This document shows positions 36,134-46,279 of a DNA stretch of 64,000 nucleotides, one piece after another. The notes under the pieces were generated by a model. It saw only the letters and a program-made list of their open reading frames with translations, was not told where the DNA came from and ran no database searches. Position 1 is the stretch's first letter, and every line of letters starts with the position of its first letter. The position numbers and the translations under genes are program-made. The stretch comes from JAWKNZ01 sp041391425 (lineage in GTDB: Bacteria > Bdellovibrionota_B > Oligoflexia > Oligoflexales > JAWKNZ01), in NCBI GenBank assembly GCA_041391425.1, contig JAWKNZ010000007.1:177392-241391 (forward strand), read 5' to 3'.

Positions 36134-37642
36134 ATGGAAAAGATTCGAGTAGATGAAGTAAGCAGTATTATCAGTGAGCGTATAAAGAACTATGGGCAAA
36201 CTGTTGAGTTGCAGGAAACTGGTACGATTCTAACTGTAGGTGACGGTATTGCTAGAATCTATGGTCTAGAAGGGGCCATGGCAGGCGAAATGGTCGAGTT
36301 TGCAAATGGTGTAAAAGGCGTAGTACTGAACTTGGAGTCTGATAACGTCGGTGTTGCTATATTCGGTGGCTCAAAAGGAATTCAAGAAGGCGATACTGTT
36401 AAGCGCTTAAAAGAAATTAACTCCGTGCCATTAGGTAATGGGCTATTGGGACGGGTTGTAGATGCATTAGGTAATCCAATTGATGGCAAGGGCCCAATTG
36501 ATTCTGCTGAGCGTGGTGTTGTTGAAGTAAAGGCACCAGGAATTATTGCTCGTAAATCGGTCCATGAGCCTATGCAAACAGGACTAAAATGTATTGATGC
36601 GATGACTCCAATCGGTCGTGGGCAAAGAGAATTAATAATCGGTGATAGGCAAACAGGGAAAACGGCAATTGCGCTAGATACGATTATAAATCAAAAAGAC
36701 AATGACGTGATTTGTGTATATGTGGCGATTGGTCAAAAGGCTTCAACTGTAGCTCAAGTTGTAGATAAATTAACACGAGCTGGTGCCATGGATTACACTA
36801 TCGTCGTATCTGCGACTGCTCTTGATCCAGCACCTATGCAGTTTTTAGCACCATATTCTGGCTGTAGAATGGCTGAGTATTTTAGAGATAAAGGTCAGCA
36901 TGTAGCTATTTTTTATGATGATCTCTCTAAGCAAGCTGCAGCTTACCGTGAACTTTCGTTATTACTTAGAAGACCACCAGGACGTGAAGCTTATCCTGGA
37001 GACGTTTTTTATCTTCATAGCCGTCTTCTTGAAAGGTCTTGTAAGTTAAATGACGAGTTAGGTAATGGATCTATAACAGCTTTTCCTATTATCGAAACTC
37101 AAGCAGGAGATATTTCTGCTTATATCCCAACTAACGTGATTTCTATTACAGATGGCCAGATTTTCTTGGAAGCGGACCTTTTCTTCAGTGGTGTTCGCCC
37201 TGCTATGAATGCCGGTTTGTCAGTATCGCGTGTTGGTGGTGCAGCACAGGTTCCAGCTATGAAAGCTATTTCGGGAACTATTCGATTGGAGTTAGCACAA
37301 TATAGGGAGTTGGCAGCGTTTTCGCAGTTTGGTTCTGACTTGGATGAAGCTACTCAAAAGACCTTAAGGCGTGGTGCAGTATTGGTAGAAATACTTAAAC
37401 AACCGCAATACAAGCCTCTTAACGTAGGATTACAGGTTGCAATACTATTAGCAGCTACAAAAGGAACTTTAGACAAATATGAGATATCTGCCTTAAGCCG
37501 CTGGGAAGAGGGAATGCAAGGGCATTTACAAACCAACTATAAAGCAACTCTCGATAAAATCGTCGGTGGAGTTAAGTTAAAAGAAATAGAAAGTGAATTG
37601 CTTAAAGGAATTAACGAGTTTGACGCGACTTTCCAAGCTTAA
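36134..37642 (+). CDS. atpA: ATP synthase F1 subunit alpha
   Basis: 502 residues, standard length. P-loop GDRQTGKT (LIIGDRQTGKTAIALDTIINQK), ISITDGQIFLE and the PAMNAGLSVSRVGGAAQ signature are all present, with FSQFGSDLDEATQKTLRRG near the C-terminus. The non-catalytic nucleotide-binding subunit of the F1 hexamer. It follows atpH after 19 bp. Confidence 0.98.
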   Translation: MEKIRVDEVSSIISERIKNYGQTVELQETGTILTVGDGIARIYGLEGAMAGEMVEFANGVKGVVLNLESDNVGVAIFGGSKGIQEGDTVKRLKEINSVPLGNGLLGRVVDALGNPIDGKGPIDSAERGVVEVKAPGIIARKSVHEPMQTGLKCIDAMTPIGRGQRELIIGDRQTGKTAIALDTIINQKDNDVICVYVAIGQKASTVAQVVDKLTRAGAMDYTIVVSATALDPAPMQFLAPYSGCRMAEYFRDKGQHVAIFYDDLSKQAAAYRELSLLLRRPPGREAYPGDVFYLHSRLLERSCKLNDELGNGSITAFPIIETQAGDISAYIPTNVISITDGQIFLEADLFFSGVRPAMNAGLSVSRVGGAAQVPAMKAISGTIRLELAQYRELAAFSQFGSDLDEATQKTLRRGAVLVEILKQPQYKPLNVGLQVAILLAATKGTLDKYEISALSRWEEGMQGHLQTNYKATLDKIVGGVKLKEIESELLKGINEFDATFQA

Positions 37643-37715
37643 GTATTTGTCAAAAGTTAATGAAGCTTATTGATTGGATGTTAATATTTAATCGCGACAA
37701 GCAGGAAGTGTTTAC

Positions 37716-38585
37716 ATGTCTAACCTAAAAGAGACAAAACGCCGCATAGGCAGTGTTAAAAACACCCAAAAGATCACCCGAGCTATGAAGCTGGTTTCCG
37801 CTGCCAAATATTCTCGAGCTAACCAGGCTGTCCTTAGAGCAAGGCCATATGGGGAGGCTTTTGATCTTATGGTGCAAAAGTTAGCTGCCGCATGTGGCAA
37901 AGAAAATGAAGCACCGTTATTAAAAGAGCGTAAGAATACCAAATCGTTGGTAATTATTGTTAGCAGTGACCGTGGTCTATGTGGCGGCCTCAATAGCAAC
38001 GTCTTTAAAAAATCTAGCGCCTTCATCGATGGTTTAAAAAAACAAGGAGCTGAAGTTGAGTTGGTTCTTTGGGGACGTAGGGCTGTAATGTTTGGAAGTA
38101 AAGCAAATGCTCGGGTTCTTCATAAAGAAGAAAAAATTTTAGAGAAGCCTTCGTTTGACTTTGCAAAAAAATCAGCTTTAGAGTTTTCGAAGGCATTTGT
38201 TGAAGAAAAATACGATAAAGTCTATCTGATTTATTCAAAATTTGTAAACGCGATGACTCAAGAGCCTACAGTAACCCAGCTTTTACCTGTTCATGTCCCT
38301 AATGATACGGATGTGAACAGCGCTGATGCTCAAGATTTTATTTTTGAGCCTGAAAAGCTACAACTGTTAGACAGCTTACTTTCTAAACAGTTGGCTAGTA
38401 AAATATATAGAGTTTTCTTAGAAGGCTCAGCATCCGAGCATGCTGCAAGAATGAGTGCCATGGATAGCGCAACGAATAATGCTGATGAAGTTATCCGCCG
38501 CTTGACTTTGGAGTATAACAGAGCAAGACAGGCTGCTATTACGACTGAATTGATTGAAATTACGAGTGGAGCTGAGGCTCTTTAG
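37716..38585 (+). CDS. atpG: ATP synthase F1 subunit gamma
   Basis: 289 residues. The N-terminal helix (KETKRRIGSVKNTQKITRAMKLVSAAKYSRA) and the C-terminal helix (SEHAARMSAMDSATNNADEVIRRLTLEYNRARQAAITTELIEI) are the coiled-coil shaft of the rotor, with SDRGLCGGLNSN in the Rossmann-like lobe. It turns inside the alpha-beta hexamer, driven by the c-ring. Between atpA and atpD as expected. Confidence 0.97.
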   Translation: MSNLKETKRRIGSVKNTQKITRAMKLVSAAKYSRANQAVLRARPYGEAFDLMVQKLAAACGKENEAPLLKERKNTKSLVIIVSSDRGLCGGLNSNVFKKSSAFIDGLKKQGAEVELVLWGRRAVMFGSKANARVLHKEEKILEKPSFDFAKKSALEFSKAFVEEKYDKVYLIYSKFVNAMTQEPTVTQLLPVHVPNDTDVNSADAQDFIFEPEKLQLLDSLLSKQLASKIYRVFLEGSASEHAARMSAMDSATNNADEVIRRLTLEYNRARQAAITTELIEITSGAEAL

Positions 38586-38631
38586 GTTTTATGGTTTTTA
38601 GGAATTTTATCTTTCCTGAAAGGGAATATGA

Positions 38632-40044
38632 ATGGAATTAGTTCAAGGAAAAGTTGTCCAGGTTATGGGTCCAGTTGTTGACGTCGAGTTTCCAAAAGGA
38701 AAAATGCCGTCGATTCACAATGCATTAACATTAACGAATAAAACAATTGATAATGAGCCTGATAATCTTACGTTAGAAGTTGCACTACATTTGGGCGATA
38801 ACGTAGTTAGAACGATCGCTATGGACAGTACTGATGGTTTGATCCGTGGCATGGTGGTTAATGACACAGGCGATCAAATCTTAGTTCCTGTAGGAGAAAA
38901 GGTTCTTGGTAGGATTCTCAATGTTATCGGTAAGCCCGTTGATGAAGCAGGGCCTGTAAATGCTGATAAAAAATCACCGATTCATAAAGAAGCTCCGTTG
39001 TTCACAAACCTTTCTACTGGGCAAGATGTTCTTATTACCGGAATCAAAGTTGTTGATTTGATGGCTCCTTACTTAAAAGGTGGAAAAATTGGACTCTTTG
39101 GTGGAGCCGGGGTTGGTAAGACAGTTTTGATTATGGAGTTGATTAATAACGTTGCGACCCATCATGGCGGTTATTCTGTTTTTGCAGGCGTTGGAGAGCG
39201 TACTCGTGAAGGAAATGATTTATACCATGAAATGAAAGATTCCGGTGTTATTGATAAGACCGCTTTGATTTACGGCCAGATGAATGAGCCGCCAGGGGCA
39301 AGGGCTCGTGTTGCTTTAAGTGCATTGACTGTTGCCGAGTACTTTAGAGATGAGCAAAACCAAGATGTTTTGTTGTTTGTAGATAATATTTTCCGCTTTA
39401 CCCAAGCTGGATCTGAAGTTTCTGCTTTGTTGGGCCGTATTCCTTCTGCTGTAGGGTACCAGCCAACTTTGGCTTCTGAGATGGGTGAGCTGCAAGAGCG
39501 TATTACAACAACTAAGAATGGTTCTATCACATCAATTCAAGCTGTTTATGTTCCGGCTGACGATTATACTGATCCGGCTCCTGCGACGACATTTGCTCAC
39601 TTAGATGCTTCGACAGTTTTGGAGCGCTCTATCGCATCGCTAGGTATTTATCCAGCTGTTGATCCGCTAGCAAGTTCTTCTAGAATTTTGGATCCATCAG
39701 TTGTTGGAGATAGGCATTATCAGGTTGCACGTAGTGTCCAAGCGACATTACAACGCTACAAGGACCTACAAGATATCATTGCAATCCTTGGTATGGATGA
39801 GCTTTCTGAGGAAGATAAGCTTACTGTTTCAAGAGCAAGAAAGATTCAGAGATTCTTTAGCCAGCCTTTCTTTGTTGCAGAGCAGTTTACTGGGCAAAAA
39901 GGTAAGTTTGTTGAGTTAGAGGACACCTTAAAAGGCTTTGAGCAGATTTTAGATGGATCCTTAGATAACATTCCTGAGCAAGCCTTCTTATATGTGGGCG
40001 GGATTGACGAAGTTAAAGAAAAAGCTAAAAGTTTTAGTGAGTAG
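38632..40044 (+). CDS. atpD: ATP synthase F1 subunit beta
   Basis: 470 residues, normal length, the catalytic subunit. Walker A is GGAGVGKT in KIGLFGGAGVGKTVLIMELINNVA; the catalytic glutamate region GVGERTREGNDLYHEM follows, then VLLFVDNIFRFTQAGSEVSALLGR and PAVDPLASSSRIL. Complete in one frame, with AAAGGGAA before the ATG. The intactness of this gene shows that not every long gene here is affected by frame errors. Confidence 0.98.
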   Translation: MELVQGKVVQVMGPVVDVEFPKGKMPSIHNALTLTNKTIDNEPDNLTLEVALHLGDNVVRTIAMDSTDGLIRGMVVNDTGDQILVPVGEKVLGRILNVIGKPVDEAGPVNADKKSPIHKEAPLFTNLSTGQDVLITGIKVVDLMAPYLKGGKIGLFGGAGVGKTVLIMELINNVATHHGGYSVFAGVGERTREGNDLYHEMKDSGVIDKTALIYGQMNEPPGARARVALSALTVAEYFRDEQNQDVLLFVDNIFRFTQAGSEVSALLGRIPSAVGYQPTLASEMGELQERITTTKNGSITSIQAVYVPADDYTDPAPATTFAHLDASTVLERSIASLGIYPAVDPLASSSRILDPSVVGDRHYQVARSVQATLQRYKDLQDIIAILGMDELSEEDKLTVSRARKIQRFFSQPFFVAEQFTGQKGKFVELEDTLKGFEQILDGSLDNIPEQAFLYVGGIDEVKEKAKSFSE

Positions 40045-40061
40045 TTTACAAGGGTCTTATA

Positions 40062-40481
40062 ATGGCAAACACAATGAAAATTAGTCTTTATTCGCCAGAG
40101 AGGCCAATAGCGGAAGTTGAAGCTGACCATTTGCTAGTTCCTGGTGTTCTAGGCTATATGGGAATAAAGCCAGATCATACAGCTCTAATATCAGAGCTTG
40201 GTGTTGGTGAGCTTCGGATTGATGGGGCTAAATCGGCAGGTGACTTTCGCTATTTTGTCTCCGGTGGCTATGTCGAAGTATTAGATAACTCTGTCAAGGT
40301 CTTGGTCGATGTGGCTGAGCACATTGATGAGATTGATCTTAGTCGTGCTGGTGAGTCCGAAATGAGAGCGCAGAAGCGTCTTGATGATAAATCAGATATT
40401 AAAGTTGATATTGCAAGAGCTTTAGGTGCGTTAGAGAGGGCTAAGGCGAGAAAGAAGTTGGCAGAAGGAGCAAGGCGATAA
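40062..40481 (+). CDS. atpC: ATP synthase F1 subunit epsilon
   Basis: 139 residues. The beta-sandwich (ISLYSPERPIAEVEADHLLVPGVLGYMGIKPDHTALISEL and FRYFVSGGYVEVLDNSVKVLVDVAE) is followed by a two-helix C-terminal arm rich in Ala, Arg and Lys. Regulates and couples F1 rotation. Last gene of the second atp block. A short imperfect hairpin (GGCGA/TCGC) with a T5 nearby follows and might terminate, but is weak. Confidence 0.95.
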   Translation: MANTMKISLYSPERPIAEVEADHLLVPGVLGYMGIKPDHTALISELGVGELRIDGAKSAGDFRYFVSGGYVEVLDNSVKVLVDVAEHIDEIDLSRAGESEMRAQKRLDDKSDIKVDIARALGALERAKARKKLAEGARR

Positions 40482-40744
40482 AAGGTCGCTTTGCCTATTT
40501 TTAGGGCTTTTTGATATGTTTCTTTTAACTATTCTTCATTTTTTGTTTTTATAATAATATTTAATAATCCTACCAATAAAGCAAAAATAAACTCCAGATA
40601 ATCCAAATTCTATCCGTGTTGTCGTATAATAATTATAGAAGTTGTGTTTATTGTGACTGTGATCCAATAAGCTATTTAATGATTGTAGAAGCTGAGCCTC
40701 TTTCAGTTCATGCATTAATCTAAATTTGGAATTGAGTGGTTTTT

Positions 40745-41698
40745 ATGAGTGAAATATCTAAGAGGGATTTACAACCAAAGGATCATATAAAACCAGAAAT
40801 ATTAGTAACAGGCGTGGCTAATAAAATTGGTAGCTCTTTTGTTACGGATCTAGCAAAGACAGATAAGACAATCTTAGGGCTTTATCTAAATGAAGAGCCT
40901 GTCAATATAGAGTCATTAATTGCTGTTCGCTCAGATTATCAAAACTTACCGCTCTTAATAGCACAGATGGCAAATATTAATACGGTTATTCATTTAGAAT
41001 GGGATGAGGAGGGTAGGAGCCTTGAAAATCAGCAAGGACCTAGTATTAACAATCTTGTCGTTATTGATAATTTGATAAAGGCCGCTGAACAGTCTGCTGT
41101 CAAGAGAATCATCTATTTAAGTGTCGTTGGTGTTGATAAGAATGCAAAATTGGCTTCTATGCAAGAGCGCTATCAGGCTGAAGTGAAGCTGCTAAATTCC
41201 AGAATTTCTGAAAAGATTATAGTTAGGGTTCCAATTGTCTATGGCAGTGAAAATACCAATGAACCTCTTTTTAGAACATTATTAAGCTTAATGAAATTTC
41301 CCTTTTTATTTCCGGTTCTAGAAAAAGGTGTATCTATTCCAATTGTGCATATTGATGATGTTGTTAAAACATTGCTTAATTTGGTAAATATTCCGATGGC
41401 TGATGGTTGTGGCATTGTCGAAGTCAAAGAATACCAAGAGATTTGTTTTGAAGAGTTATGTAAGTTAACTTGGAATAAATTTAGACGGGGAAAAAAAATC
41501 CCAATTACTGGTGTTTTTGCTAGAATGCTTTTCTTTCTCTTGTCGCGTAAAAGGAAGGATTGTTATTTATACTTAAAAGAGAATTTATTAAATTCAGAAA
41601 ATTTTGTTGATACTGCTATCTTAATTAATAACCCACTTTCGTCTGTGTTGCCGAACCAACTTCATTCATTAAGGTCAGAGCTAAAAGCACCGTTGTAA
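40745..41698 (+). CDS. NAD(P)-binding extended SDR/NmrA-like protein
   Basis: 317 residues from ATG 40745. The N-terminal dinucleotide motif is ILVTGVANKIGSSFVTDLA. VIHLEW and a central IIYLSVVGVDKNAKLASMQERYQAEVKLL are in the style of atypical extended SDRs of the NmrA or complex-I-assembly type, which use the fold for binding rather than catalysis; there is no certain Tyr-x-x-x-Lys. The C-terminal domain is variable and ends in a region of hydrophobic and basic residues. The substrate is unknown. It follows atpC after a 263-bp AT-rich gap with no other feature and ends near a terminator. Confidence 0.7.
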   Translation: MSEISKRDLQPKDHIKPEILVTGVANKIGSSFVTDLAKTDKTILGLYLNEEPVNIESLIAVRSDYQNLPLLIAQMANINTVIHLEWDEEGRSLENQQGPSINNLVVIDNLIKAAEQSAVKRIIYLSVVGVDKNAKLASMQERYQAEVKLLNSRISEKIIVRVPIVYGSENTNEPLFRTLLSLMKFPFLFPVLEKGVSIPIVHIDDVVKTLLNLVNIPMADGCGIVEVKEYQEICFEELCKLTWNKFRRGKKIPITGVFARMLFFLLSRKRKDCYLYLKENLLNSENFVDTAILINNPLSSVLPNQLHSLRSELKAPL

Positions 41699-41874
41699 TA
41701 TTTTTGTGAGATCTAATTGTGGTTGGCATAATTCATACGGTGTTTCAAAACTGTTTTAAGAGGCTACCTCTGAGTGTGGCCTCAAAAAATTGCTTTTAAT
41801 TCAATCATGCCAGGTTTTTATTTCTGAGTCTTAGAGAGCATTTATATTTTTAGACATATAGCCCATAAAATTTG

Positions 41875-41908
41875 AAAGCCGGTAACCTATTAAAAGATTA
41901 CCGGCTTT
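41875..41908. terminator. Bidirectional hairpin between the SDR gene and ftsZ
   Basis: AAAGCCGGTAA (41875-41885) pairs perfectly with TTACCGGCTTT (41898-41908), 12-nt loop. The T tracts are short (CTTTATAAT on plus, CTTTCAAATTTT on minus). It lies between converging genes and so probably ends the dcw transcript after ftsZ. Confidence 0.75.
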
Positions 41909-41969
41909 ATAATAGGCTTCAAAAGAGGGGAGGACTCTTAGCTAGCCTAAGTGGATACCCTTTTTAGAT

Positions 41970-43772
41970 TTAATCTAAGGGTATATCTTTAATTCCATTG
42001 CGTAAAAATGCAGGGATTTCAATATCGTCATCGGACTCTTTTTCTATGTCTGCGCGACTTGCCATCTCCAATGCTTCATCAATGGTTTTGTCTATATCAT
42101 CGGCAAAGTCAGCTTTGGCAGCACCCTCAATGCTTTTATCGGAGCTTTGATTATGCAGAGTAGACTCGTCGTCCGCTTCGAAAAGCGCTTCATCAGAGTT
42201 TAGGCTCTCACTTTCTTGACTGTGTTTCTCATCAGCTTGATCCTCCGTATAGGCTCCCATTAGCAATGACTCTACGTATTTTGGCTTAGATTTTTCTTTG
42301 CTAGTTTCTGTAGAAGTCATTGGAGTAGGCTCTGGTGCAAATGCTGGCTTGCCTATGACATCTGACTTATGAACGGCTAGATCTTTTCGAGAGTTATCTG
42401 GTAATGAAATCTCTTCCAAAATATCATCTTCAAACTGGAACGAAGAATCCACTTGCTGTTCTGTAAATTCTCCCATTGTAAGTCTAGTAAGTTCCTCGGT
42501 TTCAGACGTTTCAGATTCTGCTAACACGTGGTTAGTGGAACTTTCTTTGGTTGCTTGCTTAGTCGGACTGGTAGATTCAGTCATTTCGTTTTTTTGCAAT
42601 TTTCTTTCTTGTTGCTTAAACGAGTCAGTGAACCTCATAGAAGACGTGTTTATGTTGAAGCGGTTTGCATGGTTGAAGTCTCTTGTTTGGCGAATGCCAA
42701 AGCTATTTTCAATCATCCCAGTTCGTGCTGACAGCAAGGAAGAGCTTATCCTCGGTTGAATAATACGATTTCGTTGCAAAGGTTCACGAGGCATATCATC
42801 TTCTTCTTCATTCTCACCTGGAAATCCAGTTGCAATAACAGTGACTCGGATTGAATCTCCCATATTTTCATCTATAACGGCTCCAAAGATTATATTCGCA
42901 TCTTCATGAGCAGCTTCTTGAACCACAGAGCAAGCTTCATTTACTTCCATAAGTGAGATATTCGACCCTGCAGTTATATTGATTAATAACCCAGTCGCAC
43001 CTTCAATATCCACATCCTCCAAGAGTGGTGATGCTATCGCCTGAGTGGCTGCGTCGACTGCACGATTATCCCCCTGAGCGACTCCAATCCCCATTAATGC
43101 CTGCCCCATGCAAGACATTACAGTTTTTACATCTGCAAAATCGACATTTACAGTGCCGGGGACGTTAATAATATCACTTATACCCCTAACCGCGTTTACG
43201 AGAACGTCATCTGCAAGTTTAAAAGCATCAATCATAGTTAGTTCAGGGGTTGCAATTTGTAGTAAACGCTGGTTAGGAATAATAATCAGGGTATCAACAT
43301 TTTCTTTAAGCCTTGCTATCCCAGCTTCAGCATGCCTTCGTCGACGCTTACCTTCAAAATTAAATGGCTTAGTTACAACACCGACGGTAAGCGCACCGGC
43401 TTCTCTAGCGATTTGTGCGATAACACCCGCTCCACCAGTACCAGTTCCACCACCCATGCCGGCAGTTACAAAAACCATATCTGCACCACTAACCATTTCT
43501 TGTATCTCATGCCTATCTTCTAGGGCCGCATCTCGGCCAATATCAGGGTCAGCACCGGCACCTAAACCTTTTGTAAGCTCTTTGCCAATTTGTATCTTAC
43601 TTGGTGCTAGGGCAAAGCGCAGTGCTTGTATATCGGTATTGGCTGTCATAAATTCGACACCTTCGATATTTGAGCGAATCATTGTATTGACGGCATTTCC
43701 TCCACCACCACCTATTCCAATTACTTTAATTTTAGCTCCAGGTGGCATAATTTGTTCAGCGTCGAAAGTCAT
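41970..43772 (-). CDS. ftsZ: Cell division protein FtsZ with very long C-terminal linker
   Basis: Tubulin-like GTPase that forms the division ring. The GTPase core (residues about 10-325) has KVIGIGGGGGNAVN, the tubulin signature GGGTGTGGA and NFEGKRRRRHAE. From about 326 to 580 is a disordered linker rich in Ser, Glu, Asp and Thr, far longer than the 50-70 residues of many species. It ends with the conserved C-terminal peptide DIEIPAFLRNGI that binds FtsA and others. The total of 600 residues is unusual. Last gene of the dcw cluster; a 219-bp gap upstream could hold its own promoter. Confidence 0.97.
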   Translation of the reverse strand: MTFDAEQIMPPGAKIKVIGIGGGGGNAVNTMIRSNIEGVEFMTANTDIQALRFALAPSKIQIGKELTKGLGAGADPDIGRDAALEDRHEIQEMVSGADMVFVTAGMGGGTGTGGAGVIAQIAREAGALTVGVVTKPFNFEGKRRRRHAEAGIARLKENVDTLIIIPNQRLLQIATPELTMIDAFKLADDVLVNAVRGISDIINVPGTVNVDFADVKTVMSCMGQALMGIGVAQGDNRAVDAATQAIASPLLEDVDIEGATGLLINITAGSNISLMEVNEACSVVQEAAHEDANIIFGAVIDENMGDSIRVTVIATGFPGENEEEDDMPREPLQRNRIIQPRISSSLLSARTGMIENSFGIRQTRDFNHANRFNINTSSMRFTDSFKQQERKLQKNEMTESTSPTKQATKESSTNHVLAESETSETEELTRLTMGEFTEQQVDSSFQFEDDILEEISLPDNSRKDLAVHKSDVIGKPAFAPEPTPMTSTETSKEKSKPKYVESLLMGAYTEDQADEKHSQESESLNSDEALFEADDESTLHNQSSDKSIEGAAKADFADDIDKTIDEALEMASRADIEKESDDDIEIPAFLRNGIKDIPLD

Positions 43773-43991
43773 AGCTTGCTCTCCTTAGCTCTTTGCATAC
43801 ATAGGCTTATTGATCTGGACTCGAAGCTGAGTTTAAAGTTTTAAACTTTTTCAAAAGCATCGGATCCGACTTCTATGATGTAAATGCCTCAAAAATATTA
43901 ATTTATGATATGGGTCTTAACGATAATTATAAGGAGTAGTTCAGGGTAGTGTCAACTTTATGACATAAGTTTTCCACAGTGAGGAAATCAT

Positions 43992-45272
43992 TTAGCTGAG
44001 CTCTTTTAGCCAATTGACAAATTGGTTGAAGTATTGGCCTAACCATTTAACTTTACGGAATTTTCTTTCTTCAATTAGCTGAATTATTTCGAGGTATAAG
44101 AGGCCCGATACCGTTGCAAATTTACTAGCTAATTTTGTCTTTTCAGATGAATTTATTTTAGATTCTAAGTGCTTTTCTAGATGCTCAGAGAAGCGTGGTT
44201 TTATTTTATCAATACGGCCAATATCCATGCTGGCATAATATTCGCAGATTCCCTTCAGTTCGGAACCACCGCCTGTTAAAAGTAGGCCAGCACCTAAATT
44301 TGATAAATAAGGATGTAATTCTTTTTCTAATAAAATTCCTAATTCATCGATACGAGGAGCTAGGATTGGGAAAACATTTCTATAGGAGATAGGTTTTGCT
44401 TTTCCATAAATATCTTTAACTACGAAAAAATCATCCTTTTGGGATAGGCTGTCGTTTTCAAAATTTAGTAATGCATTTCCATTGCTTGTATGAGACAAGC
44501 CATAATGCCGTTTAACTTTTTCTGCTTCTTCGTAAGGGAGAGCTAAACCTATGCTTAAATCCTTTGTCATAAGCTTGCCGCCAATATTTATAGTAAATGC
44601 ACCAATAGGCATTTCTTCACGAAAAATAATTCCATCCGTTGTCCCACCGCCAATATCAGCTATTGCAACTCCGAGGTTTTTCGCTTCTGTGCTCGAGGTT
44701 ACTGCTGCGGAAGCAAATGGTTCAGCGATGAGACGCTTGACTTCTAATCCAACTTGATTACAAAGCTGGATGATATCAGCCAAATAGTGCTTATCTGCCT
44801 GCATAATAAAAAAACGGCCGTGTAAAAACTCTCCTGAAAATCCTGTTGGGCTTTTGATCCACTCTCGATTATCGAGTTTATATTCTAATGGCACACAGTG
44901 AATAATTTCGCGTAAAGCTTCTCTGTGATCGCAAACGGCTTGATCTTTTAATAGACGGAGTAAGTCGGGCTCTACCACGGCGCTTGGAATTCTAATTTTT
45001 GAATGAATAACCTTACCAGCTAAATGGCTTCCGGCTACTCCCACAACTACCTGATGGATATCTCTTGAAAATTTACTTTCAGCCTTTTCTACTAACTCTT
45101 CCAAAACTTTACATGCGAGGCTCATGTCTGACAGCATACCGCGATGCATTCCATCGGCTTTGACATGAACAGTCTCAATTGACGGAAATGCATCGTCGTC
45201 ATCCTTTTTTAGACGAGCTATACAAAATTTAGTTGTACCTAAATCAAGTGCATAAAGATTTTTTGGAATCAA
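43992..45272 (-). CDS. ftsA: Cell division protein FtsA
   Basis: Actin-fold membrane tether for FtsZ, 426 residues. Phosphate-1 motif ALDLGTTKFCIARL, connecting VGVAGSHLAG, phosphate-2 VAIADIGGGTTDG and adenosine motif LLTGGGSELKGI are all visible. The C-terminus ends in a basic amphipathic segment (KVKWLGQYFNQFVNWLKEL) suited to membrane binding. Between ftsQ and ftsZ as usual. Confidence 0.95.
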   Translation of the reverse strand: MIPKNLYALDLGTTKFCIARLKKDDDDAFPSIETVHVKADGMHRGMLSDMSLACKVLEELVEKAESKFSRDIHQVVVGVAGSHLAGKVIHSKIRIPSAVVEPDLLRLLKDQAVCDHREALREIIHCVPLEYKLDNREWIKSPTGFSGEFLHGRFFIMQADKHYLADIIQLCNQVGLEVKRLIAEPFASAAVTSSTEAKNLGVAIADIGGGTTDGIIFREEMPIGAFTINIGGKLMTKDLSIGLALPYEEAEKVKRHYGLSHTSNGNALLNFENDSLSQKDDFFVVKDIYGKAKPISYRNVFPILAPRIDELGILLEKELHPYLSNLGAGLLLTGGGSELKGICEYYASMDIGRIDKIKPRFSEHLEKHLESKINSSEKTKLASKFATVSGLLYLEIIQLIEERKFRKVKWLGQYFNQFVNWLKELS

Positions 45273-45382
45273 ACCTTATCCCTCTAAACATTAAATTTTT
45301 AGAATAAAACTTATCTGCCCTATTATAATCCTAGCTACAGATTGCCGGTAATTCTACCCAATAAAGATAGAATAGAACTGGA

Positions 45383-46279
45383 TTAAATCTTTCCTTCTTT
45401 AATAAAAGCCTTACCATCATAGTCTAGCTCAATTTTTGAGTAAAGTATGCCTTTCTCTCGCATATTTTCTAAAATGCTTTTTAGTCTTGCAAACCTAGTA
45501 TTGTAAGGAGGCTTTCCTATGACAACCTCAGTGTTTTCATTTCTTAGAAAGATACTGAAACCACGATAAGGCTGAAAAACTATTTTATTAATAGCTAGGT
45601 TTTCTTTTTCAATGATTTCCATAAGCATAATGGCATTTTTCACGCGACTTTTTTCTGCCTGTGAAAGCTTATAACTGTTGTCTTCTTGTAAGGTATAAGG
45701 TGAATTTTCTTTATGATCAAAAAAAATACCAAATACCGAAATATATGGAGATTTTCCTTCTTTATTAGCAAGAGATCCAAAAACGATTCCTTCTTTGGAA
45801 AGAAATCGAAACTCGTCAGCTTTTACCACCAAATATGGCTCACGTTTAACTGCGGTGATGACTATAGTGTTAAGGCTTGTTTTAATGGCGTGCACTCTTG
45901 CGTAGTCCGATTGAGTTTGAATCTCTTTGCTTATCTTATGCAATAAGTTTCTATCGTTTGCGGTTGAAGTTGCTTTTTTTGCAAGAGCAGTAAGTCTTTG
46001 AATTTCCTTTGCTTCTAAGGCACCATTTTTTCCCGGGCGGATTATAAAGTTAAAGTCTTGGTGGTTTTTAGAGGCGTCTTTGATTTTTGTAGATTGATTT
46101 ATATTTGCTTGGCTATGCACCCTTAAAAAATTATTCCTATATAAATAAGCAAAGAAACTAACTGCTGCAATAAGACTGAAGATAGAAAGAAGCTTTAAAC
46201 TTTTTTTCCAAGCTTTTTTTTTGCGTTTAGGTCTTTGTTTTGAAAGTATTGTAGTAGACTTTAGCTTCTTCTTTGCCAT
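45383..46279 (-). CDS. ftsQ: Cell division protein FtsQ (POTRA domain)
   Basis: 298 residues from ATG 46279, chosen because AAAGGA lies 8 nt ahead and the upstream ATG would overlap more of murC. A very basic cytoplasmic N-terminus (KKKLKSTTILSKQRPKRKKKAW) is followed by one membrane helix (LLSIFSLIAAVSFFAYLY) and a periplasmic region with the FtsQ/DivIB pattern (REPYLVVKADEFRFLSKEGIVF). It recruits FtsL/FtsB at midcell. The family is poorly conserved, so the call rests on topology and on its place between murC and ftsA. Confidence 0.85.
   Translation of the reverse strand: MAKKKLKSTTILSKQRPKRKKKAWKKSLKLLSIFSLIAAVSFFAYLYRNNFLRVHSQANINQSTKIKDASKNHQDFNFIIRPGKNGALEAKEIQRLTALAKKATSTANDRNLLHKISKEIQTQSDYARVHAIKTSLNTIVITAVKREPYLVVKADEFRFLSKEGIVFGSLANKEGKSPYISVFGIFFDHKENSPYTLQEDNSYKLSQAEKSRVKNAIMLMEIIEKENLAINKIVFQPYRGFSIFLRNENTEVVIGKPPYNTRFARLKSILENMREKGILYSKIELDYDGKAFIKEGKI

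Noticed and set aside
42524..42540. CTAACACGTGGTTAG palindrome as a fifth parS
   Set aside because: Only the CACGTG centre matches; it lies in the ftsZ linker coding sequence, far from the parS cluster.
43108..43788. 226-codon plus-strand frame over ftsZ
   Set aside because: Low-complexity Ser/Pro/Ile product, antisense to the strongly conserved FtsZ GTPase core; a composition artefact.
43850..43890. Possible degenerate fragment of the mobile element (CGGATCCGA)
   Set aside because: Only about 10 bases match; no second end or target duplication.
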